Source: Alisma plantago-aquatica
Taxonomy: Eukaryota > Streptophyta > Magnoliopsida > Alismatales > Alismataceae
NCBI GenBank assembly: GCA_963693085.1
Contig: OY856409.1
Span: forward strand, 294,290,058-294,354,057
Direction of reading: 5' to 3'
DNA length: 64,000 nucleotides
In this document: one piece after another, positions 1 through 11,617 of the stretch
How positions within the stretch are numbered: the stretch's first letter is position 1
Layout: each line of letters opens with the position of its first letter
Notes under the pieces: model-generated
What the model was told of the DNA's origin: nothing
The model's database searches: none
The model's input: only the letters and a program-made list of their open reading frames with translations
Translations under genes and position numbers: made by a program

Positions 1-1137
1 ACCTTTCATAAAGGTTATCTATGTTATAGTCCAAGAAACCATTATATGTATGTCTCTATCGATGTTAATATATATGGTTCAGATGTGTTCTTTGATTGTA
101 AGACACTATCTTTTCACCTCAACCACAACCTACACCTGAGTTTATTGAGCTTGATATTTTTGACCTAGTGGATCATGAAGCCATTACACATTCCTCTATT
201 ATCCCTCCTCGACCAACATCAGGCCTGACACCAATCTTCACGTCTGAGGATCTATTAAGCATCATGGCTGTCTAGAAACATATATCCTCTTACATCCATC
301 ACCACCCTACATCTCATACATGTTTGCAGTCCAAGTTTTCACATATTGCTAAATCCATTGCCCAACAACTTGGCTCTATTCATATTATGCAAATTATCCT
401 TAGGTTCTTTAGTCTCGAGGAAATGATAGTATTGTATGAGAATGGGACCTAGGGTCTTGTCCCTCCTCCTCCAAAAAAACATTATCGACTATAGATGGAT
501 CTTCTCTGTGAAACTTAATTCATTTGGATTGCTGGAATGACTTAAAGCCTGACTTGTTTCCAAAGACTTCATTTAAACATATGGTGTAGATTTATTTGAA
601 ATCTTCTCACCAATCACTCACATTACTTCTATCAAGATTGTAATCTCCCTTGCCACTCACATGGACTGGCCTCTATTCTAGATTGACATTAAAATGCCTT
701 CTTTCATGATGATTTAGAGGAAGAAACATATATGAAGCAACCTCTTTTTTTAATACTTAGCGGGGGTCTCCACATAGAGTTTGTCATCTCAAACCCGCTT
801 TGTATGGCCTCAAGCAATCACCATACGCCTAGTTTACAAAACTCATGGGAGTTCTTGTTGGCCAGAGTTTTTCCATATCGTCTAATGATCACAATCTCTT
901 ATTTATTATTTCCAAGATTGAAGAGTCACTCTTAGCATATATATTCATTATATCATTATCACTGGTAGTTATGACCATGGGATTTCAACATTGAAACATG
1001 CATTCCAATAGCATTTTCATATCATCAATGTGGGACCACTTCTCTACTTCTTGGGTATATAGGTGTTATGTTCTCATCACAGACACTAAATTATCTCATT
1101 TGAAGTATGTCCTTGACCTCTTGAAGGACTGACCTTC
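1..1137 (+). mobile_element. Ty1/copia retrotransposon fragment (decayed pol)
   Basis: Plus-strand conceptual translation in shifting frames shows copia pol landmarks in the right order. The segment at about 1-100 resembles the end of integrase (KGYLCYSP-like, then a YVSIDV-like strand). About 480-730 matches the start of reverse transcriptase (PLTWTGLYSRLTLKCLL-like, the usual DWPLFQLDVKNAFL region), followed by MKQPL. About 1035-1065 gives GPLLYFLGI and about 1095-1130 the KYVLDLLKD motif that follows the RT core. Many stops and frameshifts make it a pseudogene. It enters from the left edge and ends abruptly where the LINE begins. Confidence 0.8.
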
Positions 1138-2153
1138 TAGTTATTTTCTTTGGTGATTTCATTGAAATTATTTCCAATAAAGAAAACTTGGGCGGCCCAT
1201 CAAAGGCTGAAAGATGGCTTCAGGATTTCAGGGATGTTATAGATGAATGCTCTTTATTTGACCCGGGCTATACGGGAAGTCCGTTCATATGGGAATGATG
1301 GCTCACTTTGGAGACCTTGTTAGAGAGAGACTAGATAGAGATTTGGCAACTTTCCAGTAGAGGCAACTCTTCTCATATTGCAATTTTTTTTTCATTTGCA
1401 TAGATACAAGTCAGATCATAATCCCATCGTATGTCGGCAGACAAAAGAGAAATTAGATGAAAAAAAAGGGAGAATTCTTTCAATTTGAACCCATGTGGTT
1501 GATGAAGGAGGCTTTTGGTGACATCATCTCTAGTTTTCAGAATGAGATAGACAGATGATCACTGACTAAAAATTTAAGAGGATGCGGAAAAAAATTGAAA
1601 AGTTGGGTGTCTAAGAAGTTTGATAACTTGAAAAAAAGGAAATGAAAGATATTTTGTGAGAGGAATAGAAAAAAGGCCAGGCAACACAATGTTGCAGAAG
1701 TGCACTAAACTTTCAAGTCAGCTAGAGTATTGGCACGTGTAAGAAGATACATATTGGTGTACAAGGGAGAGAGTCAATGCGCCGAGGGCGGGGGAAAAGA
1801 ATAAATCTTATTTTCACCACAAGGCATAACAGAGATGAAAAATAAACCATATTGAAGGCTTAAAGGTCAGTCAAGGGGTGTGGAAGAATTCATACAAGGA
1901 CATTGAAAATATAGTGTTGGTTTATTTTCAACAACTTTTTGATACATCTGATCCAAGGGGTTTTGCTGAAGTATGATAGACATCAAGATTAAGGTGGATG
2001 TAGCCATGAAATCCAAAATAGAAAGAGATATCATGGATAAACTAGAAAGAGATATCACAAATGAAGAAATCTATCTTGCACTAAAAAGATGAACTGAAAC
2101 AAAGCACCCGGTCTAGATGGTATGAAACTAGTTTTTTCCAAAAATTCCAGTAT

Positions 2154-2671
2154 GTGGTTGGTGAGGATGTTAGTAATTATATAAATGGATGGTGGAAAGA
2201 TAGGAAGAGCATAGAAGATACAAATTCCACTCATGTTGTTTTAATCCCAAAAGTTGTAAAACCCAATGAGATGACTGAATATAGACCCATTAGCCTCTCT
2301 ATTGTGGTCTATAAAATTACTACAAAAATTCTAGAAAATTATCTCAAACCACTTATGGATGGTATTATTTCTATGAATCAGAGTGATTTTATTCCAGAAA
2401 GGATGATTACTGATAATGTTCTAGTTACATATGAACTTTTCTATAAGATGAAGTGTGAAGGAAAGATAAAAAGGGGATAATGGCTATGAAGTTGAACATC
2501 TCTAAAGCTTATAATAGAGTTGAATGGAAGTTTCTAGACTATGTTAAAAAAAAATTGGGGTTTGGAGAGTTCTGGAGGAAGAAGATAATGGAGTGTGTGT
2601 CTACTATGGATCATATTTTTGCCATTAATGGAGGCTGGTCTATGAAGGTAAAACCTTCCCGCATCCTGTGA
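2154..2671 (+). pseudogene. LINE reverse transcriptase core
   Basis: Two consecutive open segments (2154-2480 and 2480-2671), offset by one frame, carry the canonical plant L1 RT blocks. THVVLIPKVVKPNEMTEYRPISL corresponds to the 'IPK...RPISL' block, SDFIPERMITDNVLVTYEL to the 'F..GR.I.DNIL..E' block, and MAMKLNISKAYNRVEWKFL to the 'KLD.SKAYDRVEW' block, where the catalytic Asp of the first block is Asn (N). Later RT blocks continue out of frame to about 2850. The frameshift at 2480 and the substituted acidic residues show it is inactive. Confidence 0.88.
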
Positions 2672-3956
2672 TAGGGTGAGCCTCTCTCTCCTTATCTCTT
2701 TATTTTATGTGCTAAAGCTTTAACTTCTTCCATTTCACATGCGGTATCCAGGTCTTTTGTCCATGTCATTAAGGCCAGTAGAAGAGCCTCTTCCAAATCT
2801 CACCTTCTTTTCACAGAAGACATATTCTCTTTGCTAGAGCCACATGTCAAGAGTTCTTCAGTTTAGATAATATCATTAGCTAGTATGAACATGCATTGAG
2901 ACATAATAAACTATAACAAGATAGAGGTAGATTTAGCAAAGGAGTATGTGCTAATACCAGATAAGAGTTGAAAGTTGTGCTTGGTGTTCGAGAAGTCGAC
3001 ATACGTGACAAATACCTGGGTCTCCCTGCTTCTATAGGTAGATCCAAAAGACAAGTTTTTGACTTTATAAAAGAGAGCGTCTAGAAGAAAATACAAGGTT
3101 GGAAGGAGAAATTTTTATTTAAATTGGGAATAGAGGTTCTTATATAAGTCATTGATCAATCCATCCATTCATATGTTATGAGTATTTTCCGAATTCCCCA
3201 ATATATAATACAAGAAACTCAATCTTGCATTGCTCAGTTCGGGCGAGGTGACTTAGGCTCAGAAAGGAAAATCTTGTGCCTATGTTTGGCCAAACTTTGT
3301 AAATAAAAAAAAGCAGGTGGCATGGGGTTTAGAGACCTACACTACTTCAACCAAGCATTCTTGCAAAATAATTTTAGGGATTACTTACCAAGACGGATTC
3401 TTTAGCGCATAAAGTATTGAAGGCAAGGTATTTTCTGAATTCGTTCATCTTAGAAGAAAATGGAGGATTCAATCCAGGTCATACATGGCACAGCCTCTGG
3501 GGTGAAAAATCGATGGTCATAGAAGGTCTCCGTTGACATGTTGGTGATGGAGTGAATATCAATATATGGAAGGATGATTGGGTATACGGGAGGGAAGAAA
3601 ATTTATTGAATTTTTTCAGCCTTCTCCTGATTTTCCTACAACTGTTAAAGAGCTCATTGACTCTAACTCAGGGGAGTGGGATGATACAATGTTGCATAAT
3701 CTTTTCTCAGTGGAATTATGCTTAGAAATAAAAAAATATTCCTCTCAATAGCAGATATCCAACCGATCCTATCTTCTGGTTGCCAGATGTTAAAGGAAAT
3801 TTTACGACCAAATTAGCTTACTGGTTGGGTCTCTTGGGAAAATCCAACTTCATCGACACTAGGAGGCAAACAAACGATGAATTTTGGGTAGTGATTTGGA
3901 AGTCAGGTCAGCCACCAAAGCTATCTCATTTCCTTTAGTGTATCCATACGGGCAGT

Positions 3957-4250
3957 GTGGCCACCATGGACAGGTTAGCTAATCGCAACTGTAATGTCCC
4001 TGAATTCTACCCACTATGCAACTTAGAGAAGGAGGCAGTATATCACATGCTATTCCTTTGTCAAGAAATAAGGGCAACATGGTCTCATAATAAAATCCTA
4101 CAGATCATTGAGGAGCTAAGAGAAGAACTACTAAGCAAGGTAATAATTGCTCTGGCAGACCAGCTGAGTAGCAAAGAACTTGATCGTTGTTTCAGAGGTA
4201 TGTGGTGTATTTGGACCAGAAGGAACAACCACCTATTTGAGGGGATTTAA
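3957..4250 (+). pseudogene. LINE zf-RVT zinc-binding domain
   Basis: A 97-codon open stretch resembling the zf-RVT domain found downstream of RT in plant L1 elements. ATMDRLANRNCNVPEFYPLC, followed by EAVYHMLFLC and ATW, keeps the usual spacing of the Cys/His ligands and the trailing tryptophan. It ends at the TAA after FEGI. The RNase H-like domain follows in another frame. Confidence 0.75.
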
Positions 4251-4379
4251 ATGGATATGTGGTCACTGATAAGCCAATATGAAATCTTTATCACCAATTT
4301 ATGTGTAGCAAACTTGCAGCAAATCCAGGATCACACTGAGAAGTGAGGTAATTATGGTACTTGTTGGACATGGCCAGAG

Positions 4380-4845
4380 GAGGGATGCTAAAATTGAACA
4401 ACGATGTAGCCATTAGATAAGATGGATGGATAAGTATTGGAGGGGCTTTGTGAGGATCGTAGGGGGTGCTTCTGCTCCCATCATCGATGGAAAGGAGTAC
4501 CTGCTTAGTAGAGTTAGCAGAAGCCATTGCTATGAAGACTTGCTTGGAGGAAGCCCGCGACAGAGGTGCTCAAAATATTCAAGTGGAATCAGACTAAAAA
4601 ATCCTTATTCCAGTGCTGCATAATCCATATAGTCAACACAACCACCTTGGAATTTTGGTTGAGAGTATCTTGCAGCTATCAAAGTTTTTTAGTTTCATTT
4701 CCTTCTCCTTTGTTAGTAGGTCATCAAAATAAAGTTTTTCACGCCTAAGTAAGATATGCATTGTCTGGCAATGGTTTTATTTTTGTAAAAGGTGGGTCGG
4801 CCACTCAGTCAATTAAAAACCTTGTCATGTTTGATTGTTCTAGTT
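4380..4845 (+). pseudogene. LINE RNase H-like domain (RVT_3), 3' end of ORF2
   Basis: Read with frame changes, this gives WISIGG, a GVLLLP strand, LVELAEAIAMKTCLEEARD and NIQVESD. That is the order of the RVT_3 RNase H-like domain in plant LINEs. The last recognisable block (FSFISFSFVSRSS, then a WQWFYFCK-like end) runs to about 4845. Frameshifts and in-frame stops are present. Confidence 0.75.
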
Positions 4846-4873
4846 AAATTAAATAGAGTAACACCCTTAAAAA

Positions 4874-6414
4874 ATTTGCATGGTTTTTTGTGTTTCCATT
4901 AAAAGATGGTCAACCATATAATTTCTGCTGAATTCAATCCAATTCATTCCATGCCCTAAAATTGATATACTAATTTTGTAAGAGACCCGAGCTTTATATG
5001 TACTTTTAGTGCATATTTTTTAAATTTATATCCTAAATCATCTAACTTCGCTCAAATATTAGGTTGGGTTTAGGGTTCCACAAACATATAAATATTATAA
5101 TCATTCACATTCAATATAACACAAAATCCTATATTCACCGACCACGGTTTGTACTTGCCAAATGCTAACATTTTCAAGTAAACCATGTTTAGATATCTCA
5201 AAAAGTTTAAAACATCATTATTCAACTATAATTAAATAAGGATTAAACAAGTAAAGCACATAACATTCCAAGTAAACCTAGTTAGCTAGCCAAGATGAAA
5301 GCAAGTTGCTCGATTCGTTCTCTTGGAAAAATATGGAGCTAAAATTAGGTTTAAGAGGCGTTCTCCCCCTATCATGGAGCCTCACATTGGAGGTTCTAGA
5401 GAAGTTACACTATTTTTAAGGTTCAATGCCCAACAAAGGACAATAGGGACCCAAAGATCTATGGAGGGTGTTTGTAAGCTCAATGGTAACCTATTGGACT
5501 AAGTTGTAGCATGGAGCACAACAGCTTTTCTCATTTAAATCACAAAATGTGTTGATGTTGTTGTTATCAAGAAGAAGAAGAAGAAGAAGAAGGAGGAGGA
5601 AGGGATGGGTAACAAAATAAGGATGAGCTATAGACAAATTGGTGACCCAACCATGGTTGACCAACTTGGCAAATGGTTGAGCACAACCCCAACTCAGATG
5701 CAAGTTTCCTAATAGACCGACATGTCTCTATCAGAGCCACATAAATGAACATAACCTAAAAAAGTTTCCAAATGGTAAATATATGATTTAGTTTTCATGA
5801 ATAAAAGTAGTCATTTATGAATAATAATAAACAAATCTAATATAATACAAAAATCCTAAAATGATATGGACATGATATTATGATTCACAGTCTTTTTTTT
5901 AATATCTTTTAGATATGTATTTGATGGTGTTCTGTCAGGAGTCATTACACCTATTAGGATAAGTGAAATATAACAACGAGCTCATCTAAGATTAATAATG
6001 GAGTTAAGATCTTAAACAAATTTAGAACACACACACATATCTATATCTATATATATATATATGGATAAAAAGAATTGTGAATATGAGTACAAGTAGCTTA
6101 TATGTACCCATCTTCATTTCTGATTGTTGTAAAACTCTACATATAAATCTAAATATATGGATGTGATGTATACCCCTTAGATAACATGTGTATCAAAAGT
6201 CACCTCAATTTGACATTTGTAGATCCTCTAACTAAAAATATGTATATTTTCTAATTAACGATAAGTTGCAGAATTTGCAGAAGTTGTTGGATTTCTATAT
6301 CTCATGATACTTGCAAGATATGGTTGTGAAATTTTTAACATATTCAATCTAGATAATTCTCATATGTCATTTTAATGGCCAGTACACATTTTACATGTAC
6401 CTTCCAGTAATGCT
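4874..6414. other. AT-rich intergenic DNA without recognisable gene
   Basis: No open frame longer than about 70 codons resembles a protein family. The stretch contains a GAA-type microsatellite (5568-5604) and a CA/TA microsatellite near 6026-6062. I see nothing else that can be named. Confidence 0.6.
5568..5604. repeat. (GAA)n/(GAG)n microsatellite
   Basis: About nine GAA units run into GGA/GAG units. The minus-strand polyleucine reading frame over it is an artefact of the repeat. Confidence 0.9.
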
Positions 6415-6470
6415 TCCTAACCCATATATATGTATGTATATGTGTATATATATATACACACACACCACTC
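6415..6470. repeat. TA/TG/CA microsatellite bordering MITE copy 1
   Basis: Alternating TATATG, TATA and CACACA units lie directly before the left arm of the foldback element that starts at about 6471. Confidence 0.85.
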
Positions 6471-6744
6471 ATTCACTACATGAGCAAGTAACTAAGGTTA
6501 GTTACCTATGTATCAGTTTTGTAATAGGAAGGCACATATTTGCAATAAGACAACTAAAATTGTAATGAGATGACCAAAATTATAAAAGAAAGACTCATTT
6601 TGTAATATATCGTAAATTGTTTACTATTTTGTCATAAATATCATTTTTACTATTTTTAGAGGGACAATAAAAATTTCATGTTGTATTTATAAAAGGAGTC
6701 TTTCTATTATAATTTTAATTGTCTCATTACAATTAGGTGCCTTC
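6471..6744. mobile_element. Foldback MITE copy 1, left part (split by copia element 1)
   Basis: The left arm (tcattcactac..., gtaactaagg, cttttgtaataggaaggcac-like) is the reverse complement of the right arm (from about 6695, and continued at 19120). The arms run about 130 bp each around an AT-rich centre. The right arm stops at 6744 within 'ggtgccttc' and resumes at 19120 with 'ccttcctattac', so the copia element landed in it. TIR consensus across copies is near CACTGCCCACGTGGGTAACT. Superfamily not assigned. Confidence 0.8.
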
Positions 6745-7289
6745 TGTAGGAAAATCAGGGTGACACATAAGACAGTGGAAACAAAAATTTAAAGCCCAAT
6801 TTTCCTAGACAACAAGATCGTGTCAATAACAATATATCTAAGAAGGAAAGGATGAAAGGTTATACCTAGTCCTAGAGCAAGTACAATGACATTACCCTTG
6901 TAGTAGTAACATGCTACTTCTTCAGGCAGCTACTCACTCCTTCTTTAGAAACAACACACGAACAGTCGTCTCAACCAGCCTCCTGGTGAAGCATGGTAGA
7001 CAATAGTTAATGGTGTCATCCTAATGACAGACAACGACCTTCCGCCTCTAGAGTAGTCCATGCAGACCATCAAGAACTCCACATTGTGCTGGTAGAGCCA
7101 ATGGGAAGGAGTCGTCCCCTTTGAATTTTAACATGCTAGAGTTGGTACACTCTTCCACAATTGTCTCGCGCTCACAATCCCTCCCTTTAACATGTAGGAC
7201 TTACTCATATTCTCTATTAGTTACCGCAACTAGAGAGGACAACAATTATCAGAATAACTATTATGTATAGAGAAGCCCCCAGTACCTCT

Positions 7290-7299
7290 CTATTTATAG
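7290..7299 (-). promoter_or_regulatory. LTR TATA box (copia element 1, 3' LTR)
   Basis: The minus strand reads CCTATAAATAGAG, a good plant TATA box in a GC-richer context. The same position in the 5' LTR (about 17634) is mutated to TATTTGTAAG. Confidence 0.6.
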
Positions 7300-7379
7300 G
7301 AGAGGCTACAGTCAGGGTTCCCAGTCAGTATGGGAGTCAAAACAAATGGATTCATAAATTTTCTAAAACCTACACACCA

Positions 7380-7760
7380 TGAACCGGTTAGTTCACATGC
7401 CCAACCAGTCAGTTCGTATGCCCAACCGGTCAGTTTGTGCACAAACCAATTGGTTCATGCACCGAATTGATTGGTTTGTGTGGTTTCCTATTCTGAATAT
7501 CATTGGTATTCAATGCATGATTAATGAACAATATGATGCTAGTACTAATCCTTGATCCAATCAAATTGACCATCGAACTCGGTAATCCAGATGATGAACC
7601 GGTCAGTTGACATCACCAACTGATCAGTTGGGTCCTATGAACTGGTCATTTCACTATGTGAATCAGTCAGTTCCATCCTTGGTTCAGCCATGGATCAACC
7701 AATTTTGATTCCAATTGACCCGACACTCCAACCGATCAATAAAAACTTGAACTGGTCGGT
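7380..7760. repeat. Palindromic CCGGT(C)GGTT motif array in LTR U3
   Basis: Many degenerate units of about 18-22 bp contain 'aaccggtcagtt', 'aaccaattggttc' and 'gaaccggtcagttg'. They lie just upstream (in element orientation) of the TATA box. The equivalent stretch of the other LTR is about 17720-18030. Confidence 0.7.
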
Positions 7761-8879
7761 TTAGAGTCCAGTCAGTCAATTGTGAACCTCAGTTGTTTAA
7801 TTGAATACCTAAACACTTTAGTAATCAAATTAAACATCATCCATGAATATACTCCTTTAATCTAAGTGTTTCCTATGTGTGTAACCCTATAGGTCTAGAA
7901 TTACATTGACAGTGAATGTCCATAACCAACTTATGACATCACAAGCAAAGAGCAACGTCTAGCAACATATCATTGCTACCCAAGTAATTAAGAAAGTTGG
8001 AGAACAACTTCAACCTACAATCTGTGATCAATATCATCATGATCGTATATGTCCTTTCTCTCTGATATCTAGATTGAACTCGAGGCAAGGAATCATCATC
8101 CTCTCAATATTTAATTCATGTTCCTTGAACTAGAGCATATTGTTTGAGATGCATGTGAGCTCACATATCACATATTGAATCACATGAGTACGGTTGTATG
8201 TTTCTCTGTCTCACTTATCAAGATGCCCTAAATATCAATCTCCTATAGGAAGGACAAATCCCATCTACATCACTCACACTCTATCCCCATGTGACACAGT
8301 GCACCCAATCATCACCATTACGGCAACCCTTATTCAAGATCACATTGAATGATGTCAAAGTACATGCATGACATGTGATGAATGTAGTGACTTCATGTCT
8401 AAGAACCACAATCACCACTATCATTATGAGAGCTGATTCTAACTACCATTACATGGTCTCCATGCATCATTCTCATGGTGACTCTGTCTGATATACTGTT
8501 CTATAACATATACATGTGTTCTTGACTTGATATAACATATTATGACTAATGAGATTCTGTCATCAGTCAGCACACACTCTAGTATTGTGTATTATTTTTG
8601 TCAATTTTGCTTCCACGATAATATTTGACTAGGGACATAACAAGAATGTATGTACTCTTATCATATCTTATCATACATATAATCTCATTGTTCAAGTCAC
8701 GTACTTGAAGACATATGTCATTGAGTAACATCATTCTTTAAGCATCTACTATGTTTGTGTCATCATCTCATGCCAAGACAAACATAATAGGCAGAATTAC
8801 CTTTGTTATTATCAAATCAGGTATTTAATACCTCATTCCAATCATCTTATGATTGGCTCTCTGGGCATACATAACAACA

Positions 8880-8893
8880 GACTCCCAGTTGCA
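8880..8893 (-). other. Polypurine tract of copia element 1
   Basis: The minus strand reads TGCAACTGGGAGTC directly before the 3' LTR start TGTTG. This is the place and type of tract used to prime plus-strand synthesis in plant copia elements. Confidence 0.65.
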
Positions 8894-8984
8894 CTTAGAG
8901 CTAATCACCCACGAATCTTATTCCAAGTGATCTTAACATGTCCATCATGCTTCTGCTGTGCAAGTGCTTTTGTAGTGGGTTTAG

Positions 8985-9710
8985 CAATGTTTGCTTCAAG
9001 TTGGTATATTGCAAGTTTCACATCTCCTTGTTGTATGACATTTCATATGATATGGAAGTGTCGTAGTATGCTATCTAAGATTCCCAGCCTAATCAATAGC
9101 TCCATTGTTGACATTAGTATTTCTATCGTGCCATCAATGGTCAGAACCTCCCACGAGTTCACCCATATGAACTTCTTGATCCATAAGATATCCTCTGTTG
9201 TTCTCCTAACATAGAGATACTCAACTTATATTGTAGATTTAAACAACTATCATTAGTTCAAAACCCTTTCCAGCTTACAGTTCTTGTTTTAGAGTCAAAC
9301 ACAAATATAGATTGTGATTATTAATTTTACATGTCATTTCAGAAGCTTGCATCGGTGTAACCTTTTACACCCAACTCTTCCATATTACCATAATTAAGGG
9401 ACTGATCCTTTTAGTGCTTCACAAGAGCCTAAGGATGTTCTTTATGGTAGTCCAGTGACTCTCACTGGCATCTGACATATACCCTCTTGTCATATCAAAT
9501 ACACATGAGATTGCTAGATAGGTATATATATATCCTCTCATCATGTCCAATACATATGAGATGATTGGATAACCTCTCGTCATGTCAAATACACACAAAA
9601 TAACCAGATATCCTCTCATCATGTCCAATACATATGAGATAATGAGATAAGTACATAACATTGCGTTCAAGATAGATCCAATTGTGAATGCATATGGCAT
9701 CTATTCCATG
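8985..9710 (-). pseudogene. Copia 1 RNase H region
   Basis: The minus strand at 9700-9419 gives PYAFTIGSILNAMLCTYL, then repeated ISYVLDMMRGY blocks and SESHWTTIKNILRLL. This is the 'Y.SA.GS.MYAM.CTRPDI' to 'HW.A.K.ILRYL' stretch of copia pol. Further down (about 9050-8900) QQGDVKL and ANIAKPTTKALAQQKHD match the RNase H tail (GDV.....NIADPFTKPL). It is broken by stops and enlarged by an in-frame tandem repeat. Confidence 0.8.
9483..9640. repeat. 39-bp in-frame tandem repeat within copia 1 pol
   Basis: Four units begin at 9483, 9534, 9573 and 9612 (cctct[c/t][a/g]tcat). The spacings are 51, 39 and 39 bp, and the first has an extra 12-bp TA stretch. All spacings are multiples of three, so the 13-codon motif ISYVLDMMRG.. 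is repeated without breaking the frame of the surrounding 93-codon stretch. Confidence 0.85.
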
Positions 9711-9738
9711 TGTTCATGTCTTCATAAGAACTGGGACA

Positions 9739-10770
9739 CTAGGCTCCTGAGAGACTAACTCCATGGAACATGGACACATTTTCTCTCATTGGGTCTTGCA
9801 TTATGTTGAGCCCTTTTATCATCTTATCAACGTATGTTCTCTTTCTTAGTTCAAGAAGCTTTCTAGATATATTTCTATAGATCTCAATCCTTATCACATA
9901 GGATGTATTGCCTAAACCCTTCATAGAGAAGGTACTTTCCTTGCCAAAATTTAACATTTGTAGGATAAGGACGTTATTCTTGCATCATCATGTGGAATTC
10001 AAAATATACTCTCACTAAATCTTTTATAATCACAAATATCATCTTCATTTTGACTCAAGTCAAACCCTTGGATTGTCTTGTCAAATAGAAGATTCCAACT
10101 CTGATATTCCTGCTTCAACTCATAGATTGACCTTTGTAACATATAGACTTTATTTGCAATATTGGATTTATAAAACCTTTAGATTGTGTCCCTTACACAT
10201 CCTCATAATTATTCTAGTTAAGGAATATGGTTTTAACATCCATATGCCAAATCTCACTAGTCATAACAAATTGCAACAACAAGTATGATCCTGATGGATT
10301 TAACCATGGTAATTGGTGAAAGACTACATCATGTTCAACACCTTGAACTTGTTTGAAATTCTTTGCAACCAAACTACCCTTCCATGTTGGTCTCTTTTCA
10401 AAGACCCAAATGCACCCTATGGGTTTTCTCGCTTCAGGTGGATCCGACAAGGTCGTACCTTGTTGGTTTACATGGAGTCCATATTTGATCTCAAGGCCCT
10501 CAAGCCATGCTTTAGATTCTGGTCTCTCAATATCTTCTAGATAGGTAGTTGACTCATCATATATGATCAAACCACTACCTTATTGAATATATCATAATGT
10601 TTCAAACTCTAGACGTGTTCCACTAGATTTATGAGGTTTTATGTTACATAAGAAACTTGAGACTCCACAACATCTTATGATTCTCTATGTACCTATTATA
10701 CCTCTTTAGGTTCAACCTTTTCTTGTTTTTCTTGAATATTTGAAGTCCTACATTTACTCCTTTGGAACTA
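9739..10770 (-). pseudogene. Copia 1 reverse transcriptase remnant
   Basis: The minus strand at 10570-10214 reads like the start of copia RT: SKAWLEGLEIKYGLH, PIGCIWVFEKRPTWKG, LVAKNFKQVQGVEHD, EIWHMDVKTIFLN. The next block, 9957-9739, gives MKGLGNTSYVIRIEIYR with a trailing YVDKMIKG, the end of the RT palm. The YVDD active-site region between them is not recognisable. Stops and deletions are frequent. Confidence 0.85.
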
Positions 10771-11607
10771 AGTTCCTGTTATAACCTCATTTTTCCTAGT
10801 TCAGGATTGAAATGTAATTTCTCCTTTTAAAGATATATGAACATGTAATTGCTTGCTTTGATTTGATGAGTGGATTTCCTTGCTAAATAACCTTGCTTGT
10901 TTGATTTCGTGGGACTTATTGGGTATTGGGACCAATACCAAGAAAAGGACATAAAAGGAAAAGAAATTCAATTAATAAAGGAACATCTAATATAAGGAGA
11001 AAAGAAAGAGGTAGAAGCATATAGAAGGCTAGGAGTTATCCTTCAAAGATGAATTTCGTATTTTTGGGATTTCTTGGGTTCCAAGGAGTCCAAGTTGCAA
11101 AGATAATAGGAAAGGAAAGAGAAAATACCAATTAAATTAGCCTTGTTGAAAGACAAGTTGCCTATGAAGATAATGCCCTTTTCCTTTGGAATTTGGGACT
11201 CAATTTTGGTACACTAATAGATAATATCGATCCAAAGTTTTCTTTAAAATTTGGTTGAAAAAGGATAAAGGAATAATGAGTTATGATTTTTAGAAGTTTC
11301 CTAAGGTAAATGAATAATCATTGAATCCTATTAAATGTCACAACAAAAATAGGATATCTGGATATTCAGATTAAATGTGGACCGTAGATCAGAAATCCGA
11401 TGGTTGGGACTAAGTCCCAGTCGTGAGGGATAGTGGAACAAGGGATGTGATTTTGTTTCCAACTTTGGTTGAGATTGAGAGGTTGTGCCTAGATGGGAGT
11501 TATTCCATTGAATTCGGGAGAACTTTCCGAGTCTGATCATCCCAAGATTCTATGGGTTCTGTTGTGAAACTAGGGAAACCCCAATCCACGGGAGTTGAGG
11601 ATCAACC

Positions 11608-11617
11608 CTATAAAAAG
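11608..11617 (+). promoter_or_regulatory. Putative TATA box of the solo LTR
   Basis: CTATAAAAAG followed by a G run. It is the best core-promoter match in the solo LTR and the main hint of its orientation. Confidence 0.4.

Larger units (their letters stand above)
1138..4873 (+). mobile_element. 5'-truncated L1-type LINE (non-LTR retrotransposon)
   Basis: About 3.7 kb of plant L1-clade ORF2 read on the plus strand with frameshifts. In order: the second half of the apurinic endonuclease (GDFIEIISNKENLGGPS, then DECSLFDPGYTGSPF at about 1150-1290), linker, reverse transcriptase (about 2100-2850), zf-RVT zinc-binding domain (about 3840-4250), and an RNase H-like domain to about 4845. The end at about 4873 is a short A run after an AT-rich tail. 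The 5' half of the endonuclease and ORF1 are missing, which is typical of incomplete reverse transcription. The RT active-site box reads FTED where FADD is expected (about 2810), so it is dead. Confidence 0.9.
6745..8879 (-). repeat. 3' LTR of copia element 1
   Basis: Starts TGTAGGAAAATC and ends CATAACAACA on the plus strand. It is matched throughout by 17094-19119, for example the 'cttatgacatcacaagcaaa' and 'gggcatacata' blocks. About 2.13 kb, with U3 at the higher coordinates. Confidence 0.9.
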
